Origin: Cycas panzhihuaensis
Taxonomy: Eukaryota > Cycadophyta
Direction: 5' to 3'
DNA length: 64,000 nt
Assembly: GCA_023213395.1 (NCBI GenBank)
Contig: CM041465.1
Span: 226,679,741 to 226,743,740 of the forward strand
In this document: positions 1 through 11,831 of the stretch, piece by piece
How the letters are laid out: each line of letters opens with the position of its first letter
How positions within the stretch are numbered: the first letter of the stretch is position 1
Notes under the pieces: generated by a model
Told to the model about the DNA's origin: nothing
The model's input: the letters and a program-made list of their open reading frames with translations, nothing else
Databases searched by the model: none
Translations under genes and position numbers: made by a program

Positions 1-1259
1 AAAAGCATATTAAATGATGTTAGAATAATATGAAACTTTACTAATACGAAGATTAATAAAATATGAATCCAATGGAACTAACCGTTTTGAAAACGGGTTC
101 CTAAAAATCAAGTTTTGATAAATCAAAGCCATTTGCCTCTTTTTTAGTCATAATAGGAGCATGAAGCTCAAAATTATATACAAATGCCAATAAATTACTT
201 ATAAAATACTATAAAATATTCAATTATAGTTTGTAAAGATTGCTAATATACTTTTCTATTGAAACTTTTGAGAAATATATATAAAAAATGTGTAAATATG
301 GTAGGTTTGAGGTAACTAAGTACCTCAATTTTAATGATTTTAAAAATGAGTAAAAATATGTTAAAACATATAAAAAATAATGTCAGTTCAAAGGGGAATG
401 AGTCATCTTCCCAACAAAACTAACGGAACTAAATTTGGATGTTAAAGAGAAAAGTTATAGTAAAAACAGCAACAAATACTTTTATGTAAAAATGTTTAAA
501 AAGTGTTAAAAAACACTAAAATACCACTTTTGGCGATTAAAATAGTGATCAAAATAAATTCTAAAAATTAAAATAAATAATTGATAATAAATTTTATTAA
601 AAGTAGATCACTGTAGAATAGATCCAGGTAGAAAATAGTTAACTGGTAATAAAATATAATCAGCTGAAAATTTGATTTTATAAAAAAGTTAAAAAATACT
701 CAAAAAATGACTGATTGACTTTAAATCAACTGAAACAGGATCAAATCAGGTCCAAATAGGTCATATGACCAGTCAAAATCAATCTATAGAAAATTTATGA
801 CACAATGAAACTAGTTTTGCCAGAAACTGGTGACTCAGTAAGGAGTTATGGCAAAAAACTGCCAGTAACCCTATGTAAAATAAAAAATAAAAAAAAATAA
901 AAGGAAAAAAGTATATGGAAAAGTGAAATGGCCCCTTTAGATGTAAGTTATAGTCATGTGGAGGCTTAATAAAGGTAGGGGCTAAAGGTTGAATGGGTCT
1001 AGGGTTTTTAAAACCCTAGATTTCAAAACTTATACAATGTAATTAAAAATTTTAAACTTTATAAACAAAAAAAGCAAAAAACAAAAGGTTTATCAAAAAT
1101 AAAAGGTTTAAATTTTGTTTTGGAAATGTGCCACTATAGACATGCAACGCTGCCTTCACTATCGCGCCTATCTGCAATGCCCTGCATATAGCCGTCCGCT
1201 AATGGATTTGATGTCTTCACTGCAATATGGATTTGATGTCTTCACTATAGATCTTCCTA
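1..1259. other. AT-rich stretch without a recognised gene
   Basis: The sequence is AT-rich with many short A runs and stops in all frames. A 20-bp segment (ATGGATTTGATGTCTTCACT) occurs twice in close succession at about 1202-1247. No LTR edge, TIR or protein similarity was recognised. Confidence 0.5.
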
Positions 1260-1600
1260 AGAGCCTACAGTTTGTTGATTCTAAAATTCTGAACGAGAAG
1301 CGACACATCTATGGGAAGTCTGTCTATGGCGATTTCTTTGAATTGGAAGAAAACTAAGAGCAGTGACAGTGATTTCAAAGAGGCAATTGAGGTCTGTCTA
1401 ACTTTGATATATGCAGTAGTACAAGATATTGAAAATGATTTATCTCCCAAAGGTTATTTGCTAAATATTGATATTCCAACTCGTCCTTCAGCAAACAAAG
1501 GCTTTAAAGTGACCCAAAAGTGCTGATTGTAGTTAACTACAAATTGCAAGCTATGTCCATCCAGAGGCAACCTTATAGATCGACAAAAGAACGTATGGTC
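1260..1600 (+). pseudogene. SurE-like survival protein / 5'-nucleotidase fragment
   Basis: Plant SurE-family proteins are metal-dependent nucleotidases. The stretch at about 1311-1510 translates to a SurE-like segment: AISLNWKK, then an acidic stretch, a helix with EVCLTLIYAVV, and LNIDIPTRPSANKGFKVTQ. This order matches the family segment after the active-site region (ISxNWKK ... CLPLI ... LNIDIPT ... NKGFKVTxQ). A further family-like piece (LQAMSIQRQP) follows near 1537 in another frame after stops. Upstream, an AREA-like tripeptide is out of frame. The N-terminal metal-binding half is not visible and there is no full-length frame. This is a broken fragment, probably retrocopied or captured. 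Family assignment is from recognition of motif order, without alignment. Confidence 0.6.
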
Positions 1601-1937
1601 TGACCGAATAATATAATCTACTCCTGACAACAATAACCATGAGTGAGTATTTAAATCTTCCTATGGCAAAAACTTCCAAAGGTTAATGCAAGTGGGGCTT
1701 ATTAGTGGCTTGTTCAAGTTTCTCTCTCATCCACTACTACTTTAATCTTGCAACGATGGAGAAAGGAATTGAAGGTTTTATAACATAGGGTTTAAGAACT
1801 AGAAAGTGTTTTACAAAGGTTGGAAGAATGTCTTGCAGTGGTTCTTATTCCTTATAATCTCACATGTAGCTATTGCCCTTACTACACAAGAGTACTATAT
1901 TGAAGCAAACTTTAGGTTGAAGCAAGGATACCTTTGA

Positions 1938-2180
1938 GATTTTTCTCTGTGTTTCTTCTCGTGCTTTTCACGTTGCTGTTTTCTTGGATTTGAATGATTT
2001 GGTTTTGAGTTTGGATGATGCCCAAATGCATCAAATGTTGATGCTTTGGGATAATGTTTCCATTTGTAGATTGCAAGAAAAGTATGGTCATTTTTTGCTC
2101 TAGAGTCAAGCTGGGCTGGATAGAAATTTGATTGGTTCGCAAAGACTCTGGTGCAGATATGCAACATTAACAATCTTATC
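1938..2180 (+). pseudogene. VPS13/chorein-like fragment
   Basis: One plus-strand frame reads about 80 codons with a single internal TAG. It gives LNDLVLSLDDAQMHQML, LWDNVSICRLQEKYG and then LWCRYATLTILS. The pattern (hydrophobic strand, 'xQMLxxWD', 'CRLxEKYGxxxP', then 'xWWxYAxxxIL') resembles the region after the chorein N-terminus of plant VPS13-type lipid-transfer proteins. Those are several-thousand-residue proteins, so only a single exon-sized piece is present. It lies 340 bp downstream of the SurE-like fragment on the same strand, although the two genes are unrelated. Confidence 0.5.
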
Positions 2181-2191
2181 TTTAGATAGAC

Positions 2192-3050
2192 ATGGATCTT
2201 CTTGGTGGTCCAGAACTAACACATGTACCTGAGGTTGTTCAGAATGAGCTCAAAAAAAAGGAAATGAATGTTTTAAGTAACACTAGTATCCTAAAGTTAT
2301 TAAGCACTATACTGAATCACTTAGAAGAAATCCTAATGATTCTAGGGTTTACAGTAATAGGGCAGCTTGTTGCACAAAGCTTGCCTAGTATATTTATTAA
2401 TAAGTATTAATGTGATATTTCAAAGTTGCATTGGCTCAAGTACAACCTTTTGATCTTTCAGCTTATAAAACTTTGTCTATAACTTTCCAAAGACATCTTT
2501 TAAGCAATGTAGTGATGGGCAGCTCTACTTGAATTCAAGAAGGGAATAAAAAAAGATCCTTCCAGCTATGTTCTTAACTCATAAAGCAAAAAAACAATTC
2601 TATAACTTTTATTGGTTGTCCAATGGAAAGGTTCTCACCTATATTTTATTTATTTGGTAAACTTTCTAATCTTCTTGTTGATAATATGATGGAAATCTTA
2701 CAGATTAAAGGGACTTGAAAGTCACCCAAATTAGCATTTCAAAGAAATGTGATTTGAAGAAGTTGCTTGCTTATGTTAGTCTTGGAATTCTATTGACCTA
2801 GAAAACTTTGAAAGTAATCTTCAAGCAGGTGCTTTTATAAATATGAGCTTCTTTGGGTGCTTTTGTTGGCAACTATTGCTTTGTCTACTAATTCAATTGA
2901 AAAGGCTTTGATTATGAGCTAATAAAAATTATTGAGTTTTTTTTCAGTTGTATAATCTTTGTATAATATATATATCATGAAAAAGATGTACAATATCATA
3001 AGATGTACAAGTTGAGGAAGTCTTGTCTGGACTATATGCCAGATCTTATA
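2192..3050 (+). other. Coding-like fragments of unknown origin
   Basis: An ATG-initiated 72-codon frame at 2192-2410 (GGPELTHVPEVVQNELKKKE, then LSNTSILK) has ordinary protein composition. Beyond its stop, other plus-strand frames stay protein-like for another 600 bp, for example AYKTLSITFQRHLLS near 2460 and FSPIFYLFGKLSNLL near 2640, with frame changes between them. No family was recognised. It may be a decayed gene or exons captured together with the SurE-like and VPS13-like pieces. The call rests on reading-frame texture only. Confidence 0.3.
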
Positions 3051-3360
3051 AATATATTTATGAAAATAAATCAATAAAATAAGAAGTATATATATTTGTA
3101 TTCAAAAAAAAAATTCTACAGTTTATTTTATAAGTGTATTCTAAAAAGTGTTGAGTTTTTTTTGTTGATTCAATGGAGCACAAATGAAAATAGATAATTT
3201 TCAAATATTTTGAAAAAAAATAAATCAAGCAAATGAAATGCATGTATATGTATTTGAAATATTTTTAAATATATTGCATATATATCATAAATATGTGTTT
3301 AAATATGAAAAAATGTATGAAGAACCTGGTAAATGTAGCTGTAGCTAACTTGCAAAAATG

Positions 3361-4400
3361 AGATCTACTGTATATGCTTCTCTAGAAATCTTTATTGGAC
3401 TGAATATGCACCCAACACTTGCAGATCTGTAAAATACTTGAAAATATGGTCAAATAGTTACCGAAATAAGCAAATCTAAAATAAGTATAGCAGATCCAAA
3501 CCAAATATTACAGATCTAAACGAATATACTAGAAAAAATGGTCAAATAATTACTAAAACAGGCAGATCTGAAATGAAATATAGTAGATTTAAACCAAATA
3601 TAATAGAAAATGGTAAAATACTTAGTAAAATACATAGATCTGGAAAAATATATAGCATATCTGAAAGAAAACTTGATAAATATTATAGATCTAAAAAAAT
3701 ATATAGCAGATCTGAAAAAAACTTGAATAAATATTACAAATTTTAAGTTAAATATTGAAGAACTGATGTAAGTATAGCAGATCTAAAAAATATAAGGTAG
3801 AAAATGGTGAAATATTTAGTAAAATAAGCAGATCTAAAAAGTATATGGCAGATCTAAAGAATATTTAGTAGATCTAAAGTAAACTATAGCAGATCTTGAA
3901 GAAAACTTGTATGAATATTACATGTAACTAAAAACCTTCATAGATCTAAGAAAATATTAGATAAATAGACTGAAATATTCTTGAAAATAGTCGAATATCT
4001 GATAAGATATATAGATCTGAAAAAATATAACTTAGATCTAAAGAAAACTTTGAAAAAATATAGCTTGTAGCTGAAATCTTGCATAGGTCTTGAAAAATAT
4101 TAGATAAGTAGACAAAATATACCTAAAAAATGATGAAATATATAATAAAATATGTAAATCTGAAGAAATATAACTCAAATATGAGAAAAAAACTTGAGTA
4201 AATATTGCATGCAGCTACAATCCTTCATAGATCTAACAAATATTTGATAAATAGATAGAAATTAGCTTGAAAAATGCCAAATATTTGATAAAAATATGTA
4301 GATCTGAGAAAATATATCAAAAATATAAAGAAAACTTGAATAAATGTAGCTTGCTACTGATCTCCTTCACAAATATGCATAAATCTATGAATAAATCTGA
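3361..4400. repeat. AGATCT-rich degenerate repeat field
   Basis: The hexamer AGATCT recurs about sixteen times in roughly 1 kb, usually in the context (ta)GCAGATCTAAAAAA or CATAGATCT, with further near-matches (AGATCC, AAATCT, ATATCT). Spacing is irregular, about 20-90 bp, and the filler consists of A-rich phrases such as AAAACTTGAATAAATATT and AAAATATATAGCAG. It looks like an old minisatellite-like expansion. It ends about 200 bp from a minus-strand LTR/PBS at 4581-4644, so it may be the leader region of that element read in reverse. Confidence 0.55.
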
Positions 4401-4580
4401 AATATCTTTATTATTTCATAAATATAATTCAATAATAAGGAAATCTCTAATAAAAATATAAGAAATTACTGAAAAAAAACTTGTAGAAAATAAATATAAC
4501 TGATATTGTTGATATAAATAAATTTGCCTCAAAAATACCAATAAATCCTATTGCTCCTCAAAGAAACTTTAACAAGCTAG

Positions 4581-4963
4581 CAATCGTTTGCTCTGATACC
4601 AAATGTAGGGAAATAATGGAGCTCAAATAAGCTCTGATACCAAATGAAAGAAATAATATTACAGGAGAACAGGGCAGAACATAAAATAATCTTCAATATA
4701 TCAATACTTTAATACATTGTTGTAGCATAAACTGAAAACTCATTGTATTCAATCCATGTTGATAAGAGAAAGATTTACAAATTTCCCAATATGGGCGGTG
4801 TCTAAAAGACACTAGGGTTACACACCCCTCAATATATATAATTTTGGAGGAGGAGGGAAACTCCTCAACCTCTGAAATTTAAATTATAATAAAATAATAC
4901 AAACTTAACTTAAATTAAACTTAACTCAAATTAACATAAACTCACCTTAAACTTACCTACACA
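4581..4963 (-). mobile_element. LTR remnant with duplicated PBS (minus strand)
   Basis: The reverse complement of TGGTATCAGAGC occurs twice about 41 bp apart (near 4590 and 4631), each followed on the plus strand by AAATG. The second is followed by a TGAAAG... stretch running to about 4963, where ...CTACACA gives a plausible TG...CA LTR of about 320 bp. The interior holds an AT-rich core and a purine-rich block (GGAGGAGGAGGG). No coding sequence of this element is left beside it. The outer LTR edge is placed only to within a few bases. Confidence 0.5.
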
Positions 4964-4969
4964 TGTTGA

Positions 4970-6291
4970 GCGCCTACATTTGTAAATTGAAGAAGATGAG
5001 GTGTGCTCCCCTGGTTGGAAGGTGGGAGTGGAGTGATGACTATTAACTCCAATAGAAAAGCCATGACAAATAACTCTTGCAATATTTTAAAGGAAAGAGA
5101 AGTAAAATAAAGCTTAGAAGTACCTGTTGGGGGAAGATCAAGGGTTGATCTACTTGAAGAATGAGAGAAAGAGGCCACCTTAATGGGGTTTACAGGTGAA
5201 ATCCCAAAGGAGCAACAAACTAGTAGAACTTTGGAGTGACATAAAAGACCTGCACTCGATGAAGTACTTGAGGCATATCCTTCCCTTTATTGGCCATGGC
5301 AAAGGCCTACTATTGTGGATCTAGAGTTGTATAGGGCTGGTGGCAGGTTAAGAAGTTAATAATGGCAAACTTAGCCTGTTACAGGGCGTTTCTGAAGAGA
5401 GTGTTGTGTAGAACTTGAGTAAGAAAGCCAAGAAGTAGTGAAATGATGTTGTTTTTAGGTTTCTAAACCCAACCCTAGCTCAATCGAGTGATTAGAGTTC
5501 AGCTTGAGACAAGAATACGTCTCTACCACATGGTAATTTTATAATAAATGTAAAATTAGTCATGGTAGCTTTAAAAAATAAAAAAATGGTAATCACCTCA
5601 CACTAAACTTTGTGGTACCATAAAATTTATAGTGGTACTGCGATCTTTATCATGGTACAGAAGAAAAATAACTAAAGGAAGTTTGGAAGCTTAGAGAAAA
5701 GGAATGCTTCAAGCCTAAGAGGCATGACACTCTACCTTGGTGGTAGGAGGCAGCCATGGGACCTAAGGGACCTATGCTAGGTGAAGTACCAAGGGTAAGG
5801 GACTCCCAAAAGTTTAATAAACAAATAAAAAGACACCAACTAGCCCTAAGCGAGTTGCTAGGGGACAAGCTATGCCAATGGGGACGTGATCAGGCTACGT
5901 GAGCTAATTGGTTCTTGGGGACAACATGGAGATATGGAGGAGGGTTGTGGACTGCCATGGGATACATATCCCTAGATCATCATAAGTTGAAATGATATAA
6001 TGCAGCATGATCAAACAGCGGATGTATAGTTATCACTCAATGAACCAGGCAACCATGTAATGTAAATAAAATGCTTCAATCCACCTTTAGTAGAACTGAT
6101 GGAGGTGAGGGATAGAAGCGTACCTATACTTACTTGAATCAACCCATCTGTGTCTATTCCTGGTAGCTAGGAAACACTACCCCCTTGATGACAGAGCCTC
6201 GCCACTCGAAATTATAATGCAATGGCAAATGCTGACAATAAAATGTTAACAATATATATATATATGTGTGTGTGTGTATGTGTGTGTGTGT

Positions 6292-6336
<45 letters not shown>

Positions 6337-6779
6337 TGTATAATAAATATGATGATGGTATGAGCCAAGGATGACGACGAGTGTTATGGTGGGATACGCG
6401 GATAAGGAGATGGGGGAGAGACAATATAGCGACTGCCTACATATCGCTCTAAAGCTGACAGGTAGAGGAAATAGATGGGGAAATGCCCTCATCATTTAAA
6501 TACAACAACTAATAGTAGTAATCATAACTATAATCAAACAAATACTGTGAAAATTATGTACATGGAAGAATTAGAATAATAAGGGTTCTGTACCAGGGGC
6601 AACACAAATGGTAGAGTGAAGAAAACAAACCTAGTGGTCGCCATAGTTTTACCTCGTTAGTAGCTAGCTTTCAGAGGTACGAACAAATTACAATATGAAA
6701 GAAGGGATGACCTAAAACTTGGGTTCCTAGGCAACTGAACAAGTTTTTCAAGGGGGATCATCGAGGAGAGGGAGGCAAC
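4970..6779. other. Non-coding stretch, no recognised gene
   Basis: This 1.8 kb has higher GC than its surroundings and no protein recognised on either strand. It contains a compound TA/GT microsatellite (listed separately). It probably belongs to the same unit as the RNase H relic that follows. Confidence 0.4.
6252..6343. repeat. Compound microsatellite (TA)n(TG)n
   Basis: A short (AT) tract passes directly into about 70 bp of (GT) interrupted by occasional TATG. The long His/Thr-repeat frame on the minus strand here is only the microsatellite read as codons. Confidence 0.9.
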
Positions 6780-7075
6780 GCTCGAGGATGATATGAACAA
6801 GGCTATCTGCCTCAGCATTGCGATCTCAAAGGATGTGTCAGATGTTGACAAATGGTAAATAAGACAAAAGGGACCTAGCAGTTGAAGCAAGGATTCTCAG
6901 GTGTAGGAAATACACCTGGTAGACCTGGGTGAGCTGCGACGTAACGACTTAGGAGTCATAGAAGAGGAGGATGGGTCTATGGTGGAAGCAAAGCACATCA
7001 GTGAGAGCCTCAATAATAACTATGTATTCAACTTCATTATTAGTTGCTTCAGGGAGGTAGACTCTAGAACACATA
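6780..7075 (-). pseudogene. RNase H-type (RVT_3-like) domain relic
   Basis: Read on the minus strand, the frame gives VYLPEATNNEVEY, then IIEALTDVL, FYDSxVVTSQLTQVYQV and, after a frameshift, RDRNAEADSL. This is the order of RNase H type I / RVT_3 motifs: the Glu in TNNxxEY, the Asp in the 'xDSxxV' strand and the last Asp in 'RNxxAD'. The first strand with its Asp is not visible. A TAG and a TGA interrupt the frame and one frameshift precedes the last motif. Such domains occur in plant retroelement polyproteins and in free-standing plant RNase H-like genes. No reverse transcriptase motif was recognised beside it, so which of the two it was is open. Confidence 0.5.
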
Positions 7076-7126
7076 TAGTCATACGTAGAGGGGTTATGAA
7101 GGATCTACGTAGAAGCAAAAGGGTCT

Positions 7127-7131
7127 AGGTT
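7127..7131 (+). repeat. Target-site duplication AGGTT (left)
   Basis: These five bases are repeated exactly at 12478-12482 after the right LTR, which fixes both ends of the copia insertion. Confidence 0.9.
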
Positions 7132-7779
7132 TGTTAAGTAAAATGACAATAATGGTTTGAGGCTAAAATTTTGATATGTTGGTAGTGAAATTTCCCCCCA
7201 AACCTTCCTTGGGGGGTTCTAAGGGGGGTAGGAGCCCCACTTAGCTAGCAGAATGTGGGGGGCATAGAATGCCCCTCACAAAGAGGGGGTTCGGGGGCAA
7301 TAGCCCCCAACCCAAAATTTTAGCACTAGAAAGTATATTAAATTGTAAAGAGAATCAGGGTTGTTTGCTTAAAATACCCTAGATTCTATGGTCGGGATTT
7401 GTGCCTTGGATAACCCTCTCATGTAGCCTAATTTAAGGTATTTTTCATTATGTTGATAGTGTTTAATATACTATGAGGAGTTGGGCAGCTGGTTGTTGTT
7501 ACTGTAAGCACTCTACTACAGGATTATGTATATTTTCTCCATTCTTTGACAATAAAGATTAATATCTTTCCCGTGTAGATGTTTTCCTAGCACATTGTTA
7601 AGGTTTTATCACATTATATCAGATGTATTTATGATGCTTAGCTTTCTTGTTTATTTTATTGTTTTATCTCTAGTTTAAGAACTTACATGTTAAATTTTAG
7701 TTTCGATTTCTATAACTAGTTGCAAGAATAGTTTAGATCTTAGTAGTGGTTTAAGGGTTGGGACCTTGTCTTCTCAACA
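7132..7779 (+). repeat. Left (5') LTR of copia element
   Basis: TG...CA LTR, largely collinear with 11832-12477. It contains a GC-rich core at about 7194-7315 with several runs of four to six G and matching C runs, which stands out in an AT-rich LTR. Confidence 0.9.
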
Positions 7780-7796
7780 AGTGGTATCAGAGCTAC
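7780..7796 (+). other. Primer-binding site, initiator-Met type
   Basis: AGTGGTATCAGAGCTAC follows the LTR end directly. TGGTATCAGAGC is complementary to the 3' end of plant initiator tRNA-Met, the usual primer for copia elements. Confidence 0.9.
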
Positions 7797-7851
7797 TTTT
7801 ATTTTTTATAGCGAGTTTGTGAAGATTTTGGTGTCAATTTTTTCTACACCA

Positions 7852-10800
7852 AATAGTGAAACTAGCAAGTGCAAAGTTCGAGGTGGAGAAATTCAATGGC
7901 AAGAATAACTTCGAGTTGTGGAAGTTGAAAGTATATGATGTTCTTATACAATAAGGTTTGTACAGAGCTCTTGTAGGCAAAATGAAGAAACCCATAGGGA
8001 TGGACGATGATGAATGGGATGATCTAGACAAAAGGCTCTTAGTACAATATGATTGTACTTGGTAGATGAAGTTCTATTTAACATCGCAGGGGAACAGACA
8101 ATGGTAGGATTATAGACCTGGTTAGAAGGCCTGTATATGACCAAATCAATGATGAATCAAATATACTTAAAGAGGCAGTTGTACTCATTATGGATGAAGG
8201 AAGGTACAAAAATTGCTAACCATTTAAATCTTCTCAATACTCTTATTTATCAGTTGGCTAGTATCGATGTCAAAATTAAGGATGAGGACAAGGTTGTTAT
8301 CTTGTTATGCTCATTACCAGAATCATGGGATAATATTATCACCTCAATTAGTTTTAGTACTATAGATGAATTAGAATATAATTCTGTTGTGAGTGCTTTG
8401 TTGATGGAAGAAGTGCAGAGGAAGTCTAGTCTTGAAACCTCCACACCAGAAGCTATGACAGTAAGGGGTAGAACAATTGATAGAGGATAAATCTCCAAGG
8501 ATACATCAAGGTCAAAGTCAAAAGGCAAAAAGAGTAAACTCAGGTGTTGGCACTATAATAAGACTAGTCACCTTAAGAAGGATTGCTTCAAAAGGAAGGA
8601 GTTCCAGAAAAAGGAAGATCTTGCCAAGGAGGCTAATTAGGTGGAGTCAAATTAAGGTACAGATGATGATGTCTTAGTTGCTTATAATGTTTCCCATTAT
8701 CACCATGACTGGTTATTAGATTTAGGTGCTTCACACCATATGTGTCTACACAAGAGTTGGTTCTCATCGTACCAACCTCTTGATGGTGGTGATGTACTTA
8801 TGGAAAATAAAGTTTCTTGTAAGACTGTAGGCATTAGTAATATCAAAATTAAGATATTCGATAGTGATGTTTGATGGTGCAGTGAGAACATTAATTGAGG
8901 TTAGACATGTACCTAATCTAAAAAGGAATCTGATTTCCTTGGGTGAACTAGATTCAGGTGATTATAAGCATACAAGTTATGAAGGAGTCTTAAAGGTGGC
9001 AAAGGGTACCTTGGTTATTATGAAAGCCTTAAAGAAAGGAAACCTTTATATTTTAGTGGAAAGTATAGATGTCAACGATGCAGTTATAGCATCAAAGACT
9101 GCAGAAGATCCAGCTTAGTTATTGCATTAGAGACTTAGGCACATGAGTGAGAGAGGACTTAAGGTGTTGATAAACTGTAAGTTACTTCCTAACTTATAAC
9201 TTTCAGATTTGGCTTTCTACAAACATTGTATTTTTGGAAAGCAGTGTAGACTCAGGTTTAAAGTAGGGAGTCACATTAGTAAAGGTGTTCTGAATTACAT
9301 ACATTTAGATATGTGGGGACCAACCCCTATAATATCTTGTGGAGGATCATTGTACTTTGTCACATTTATAGATGATTACTCTAGAAAGGTATGTGTCTAT
9401 TTTTTGAAAAGGAAATCTGAAGTTTTCAATGTGTTTAAGCAATTCAAGGCTATAGTTGAGAACAACACTAGTAAGTCAATCAAATATTTAAGAAGTGACA
9501 ATGGAGTTGAGTTTAACTCCTTGGAGTTTGAGAACTATAGCAGAGAAGCTAGGATCAAAAGGCATAAGACCACTAGCTATACTCCACGACAAAATGACAT
9601 AGCTAAGTGTATGAATAGGACACTCTTAGAAAGAGCAAGAAGCATGCTAAGGAATGCAAGAGTGGAGCAGGGCTTATGGGCAGAAGTTATTCAAACAACT
9701 TGCTATCTAATAAATAGGTCACCATCACTTGTAATAGATTGCAAGATTCCTGAAGAGATATGGACTAGATATCTATGTGACTATTCAAATTCGAAAGTTT
9801 TTGGTTGTGATGCTTATGCCTAGACTGATAAAAGTAAATGTTCAAAGTTAGACCCAAAATCCAAGAGATGTATCTTTGTTGGTTATGGTGATAAAGATGG
9901 TGTGAAGGGATATAGGTTGTGGGACCCTACTGCCCACAAAATCACCATTAATAGATATGTTGTATTTGATAAATCTCCTCTTCTAAAATTAGACAATGTA
10001 GAAGTTGAAGTAAAATAGGAGCAAAAAGTTGAGCATCAACAGGTCAAGTTTGAAACCCAACCATCTTTAGAATCAGAAGAGCAGGAAGATCTTTCTGAAG
10101 ATGAATTTGCAATAGATTTATAGGAGTATATGGATACTCTAATGCCAACAGTTAGAAGATCTACATGAGTTAGTCATCCACCTAATAGGTATAGCCTTCT
10201 ACTTCTATTGATTTAGTTTCTAATGATGGTGAGCCTACATGTTATCAAGAAGCAGTAGATGAAATCCATAGTGAGAAGTGGAAGAGGGCTATGCAGGAAG
10301 AGATAAATAATTTAAAGAAAAGTAATTCATGGGACTTGGTAGAACTTCCACTTAGCAGGAAGATTATTAGTTGCAGGTGGGTTTTTAAGATGAAAATAGA
10401 TATTGATGGAAAGGTTGACAAATACAGAGTAAGGCTGGTGGCTAAAGGTTTTGCACAGAAAGCAGGCATTAACTTTCATGAGATCTTTTCACTAATTATC
10501 AAACTTGTTTCAATTTGAGTGTTGTTAGCATTGGTAGCTTCTCTTAATTTGGAGTTGGAGCACTTAGATGTAAAAATAACTTTTCTACATGAAGATCTAG
10601 ATGAGGCGATCTATATGGAACAACCAGAAGGGTTTGTATAGGATGGCAGAAAAAGACTTGTTTGCAAGCTTAGGAAATCATTGTATGGCCTGAAGTAATC
10701 ACCCAAGTAATGGTTAAAGAAGTTGGATACCTTCCTGAAGAGTTAAAATTTCAAAAGAAGTGAGTATGATTATTGTGTTTACTTTAAATTCATGGACAAT

Positions 10801-11755
10801 GGCTTATTCATTATCTTGGTATTTGACGACATACTGGTTGCAAGCAAGTGCATGGAAGAAATCGATAAGTTAAAGGCTCAATTGGCTATGACTTTTAATA
10901 TGAAGGATCTAGGAGCTACAAAACAAATCTTAGGTATGGAGATACATAGAGACAGGAAAAATAGTAAGCTATGGTTATCACAAAAAGAAAATGTAGAGGA
11001 GGTGTTAACCAGGTTTGGTGTGGAAAATGTGAAACCAGTGAGTATCCTATTGGCTTCCCATTTCAATCTTTCTTCGAGTATGAGTCCTACTAATGAAGAA
11101 AAAAAGGGTTATACATCTCGTGTGCCTTATGCTAGTGCAATAGGAAGTTCGATGTATGCCATGGTATGTACAAGACCTGACATTTCACATGCAGTCGGTG
11201 TAGTTAGCAGGTTTATAACAAATCCAAGAAAAGAACATTAGTAGTAGTGAAATGGGTGCTTTGGTATTTGAGAGTTACAAGTGATTATTGCATCACCTTT
11301 GAAGGTATAGGAAATCAGGTTTTTGGATATGTTGATTCAGACTTTGTAGGAGATTTAGATAAGAGAAGGTTTACTTCAGGTTATGTATTCACTCTTGCAA
11401 ATGGTCTAATTAGTTGGATGTTAAAATTATAGAGCATAATTATATTATCGACTACAAAAGTTGAATATGTTACTGCAACACATGCTTGTAAAGAAGTAAT
11501 ATGGTTACAAGGTCTATTGGTTGAGCTTGGAAGGAAACAAGAAAAGGTAAAGGTATTTTGTGACAGTCAAAGTGCCATTTACCTAGCCAAGAATCCATCT
11601 TATCATAGTAGGATAAAGCATATTGCTCTTAAGTACCATTTTGTTAGACAGGTTGTGGAAGCAGGTGGAGCAGCACTTGAGAAGGTTAACACAAAATAAA
11701 ATTATGTTAATATGTTCACAAAACCAGTACTATTAGAGAAGTTCAAATGATGTTT
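7852..11755 (+). pseudogene. Copia gag-pol polyprotein, degraded
   Basis: Domain order reads as copia. Gag starts with KFEVEKFNGKNNFELWKLK and continues through 8137-8490 (UBN2-type gag). The zinc knuckle near 8545 reads CWHYNKTSHLKKDC, with its second Cys changed to Tyr. The protease motif near 8714 is WLLDLGAS, where the family has DSGAS. Integrase (9209-9823) shows YFVTFIDDYSRK, LRSDNGVEF and SYTPRQND. RT (10245-11241) shows CRWVFKMK, LDVKITFLHEDL and, at the catalytic site, VFDDILVA in place of YVDD. RNase H (11247-11699) shows YVDSDF, TTKVEY and the SAIYLAKNP region. Stops fall mostly at former Gln codons (for example YGLK-TAA and SPK-TAA). No full product could be made. Confidence 0.9.
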
Positions 11756-11831
11756 GACTTCTTTTGGCTTGCAAAAAAGGTGATGAAGGGCCTAAGAAAG
11801 GTACTAGGTAAATTATTGTCAAAGTAGAGAT

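Noticed and set aside
6154-6495. A 113-codon minus-strand frame with a His/Thr repeat
   Set aside because: The repeat is the (TG)n microsatellite read as codons, and the remainder resembles no protein.
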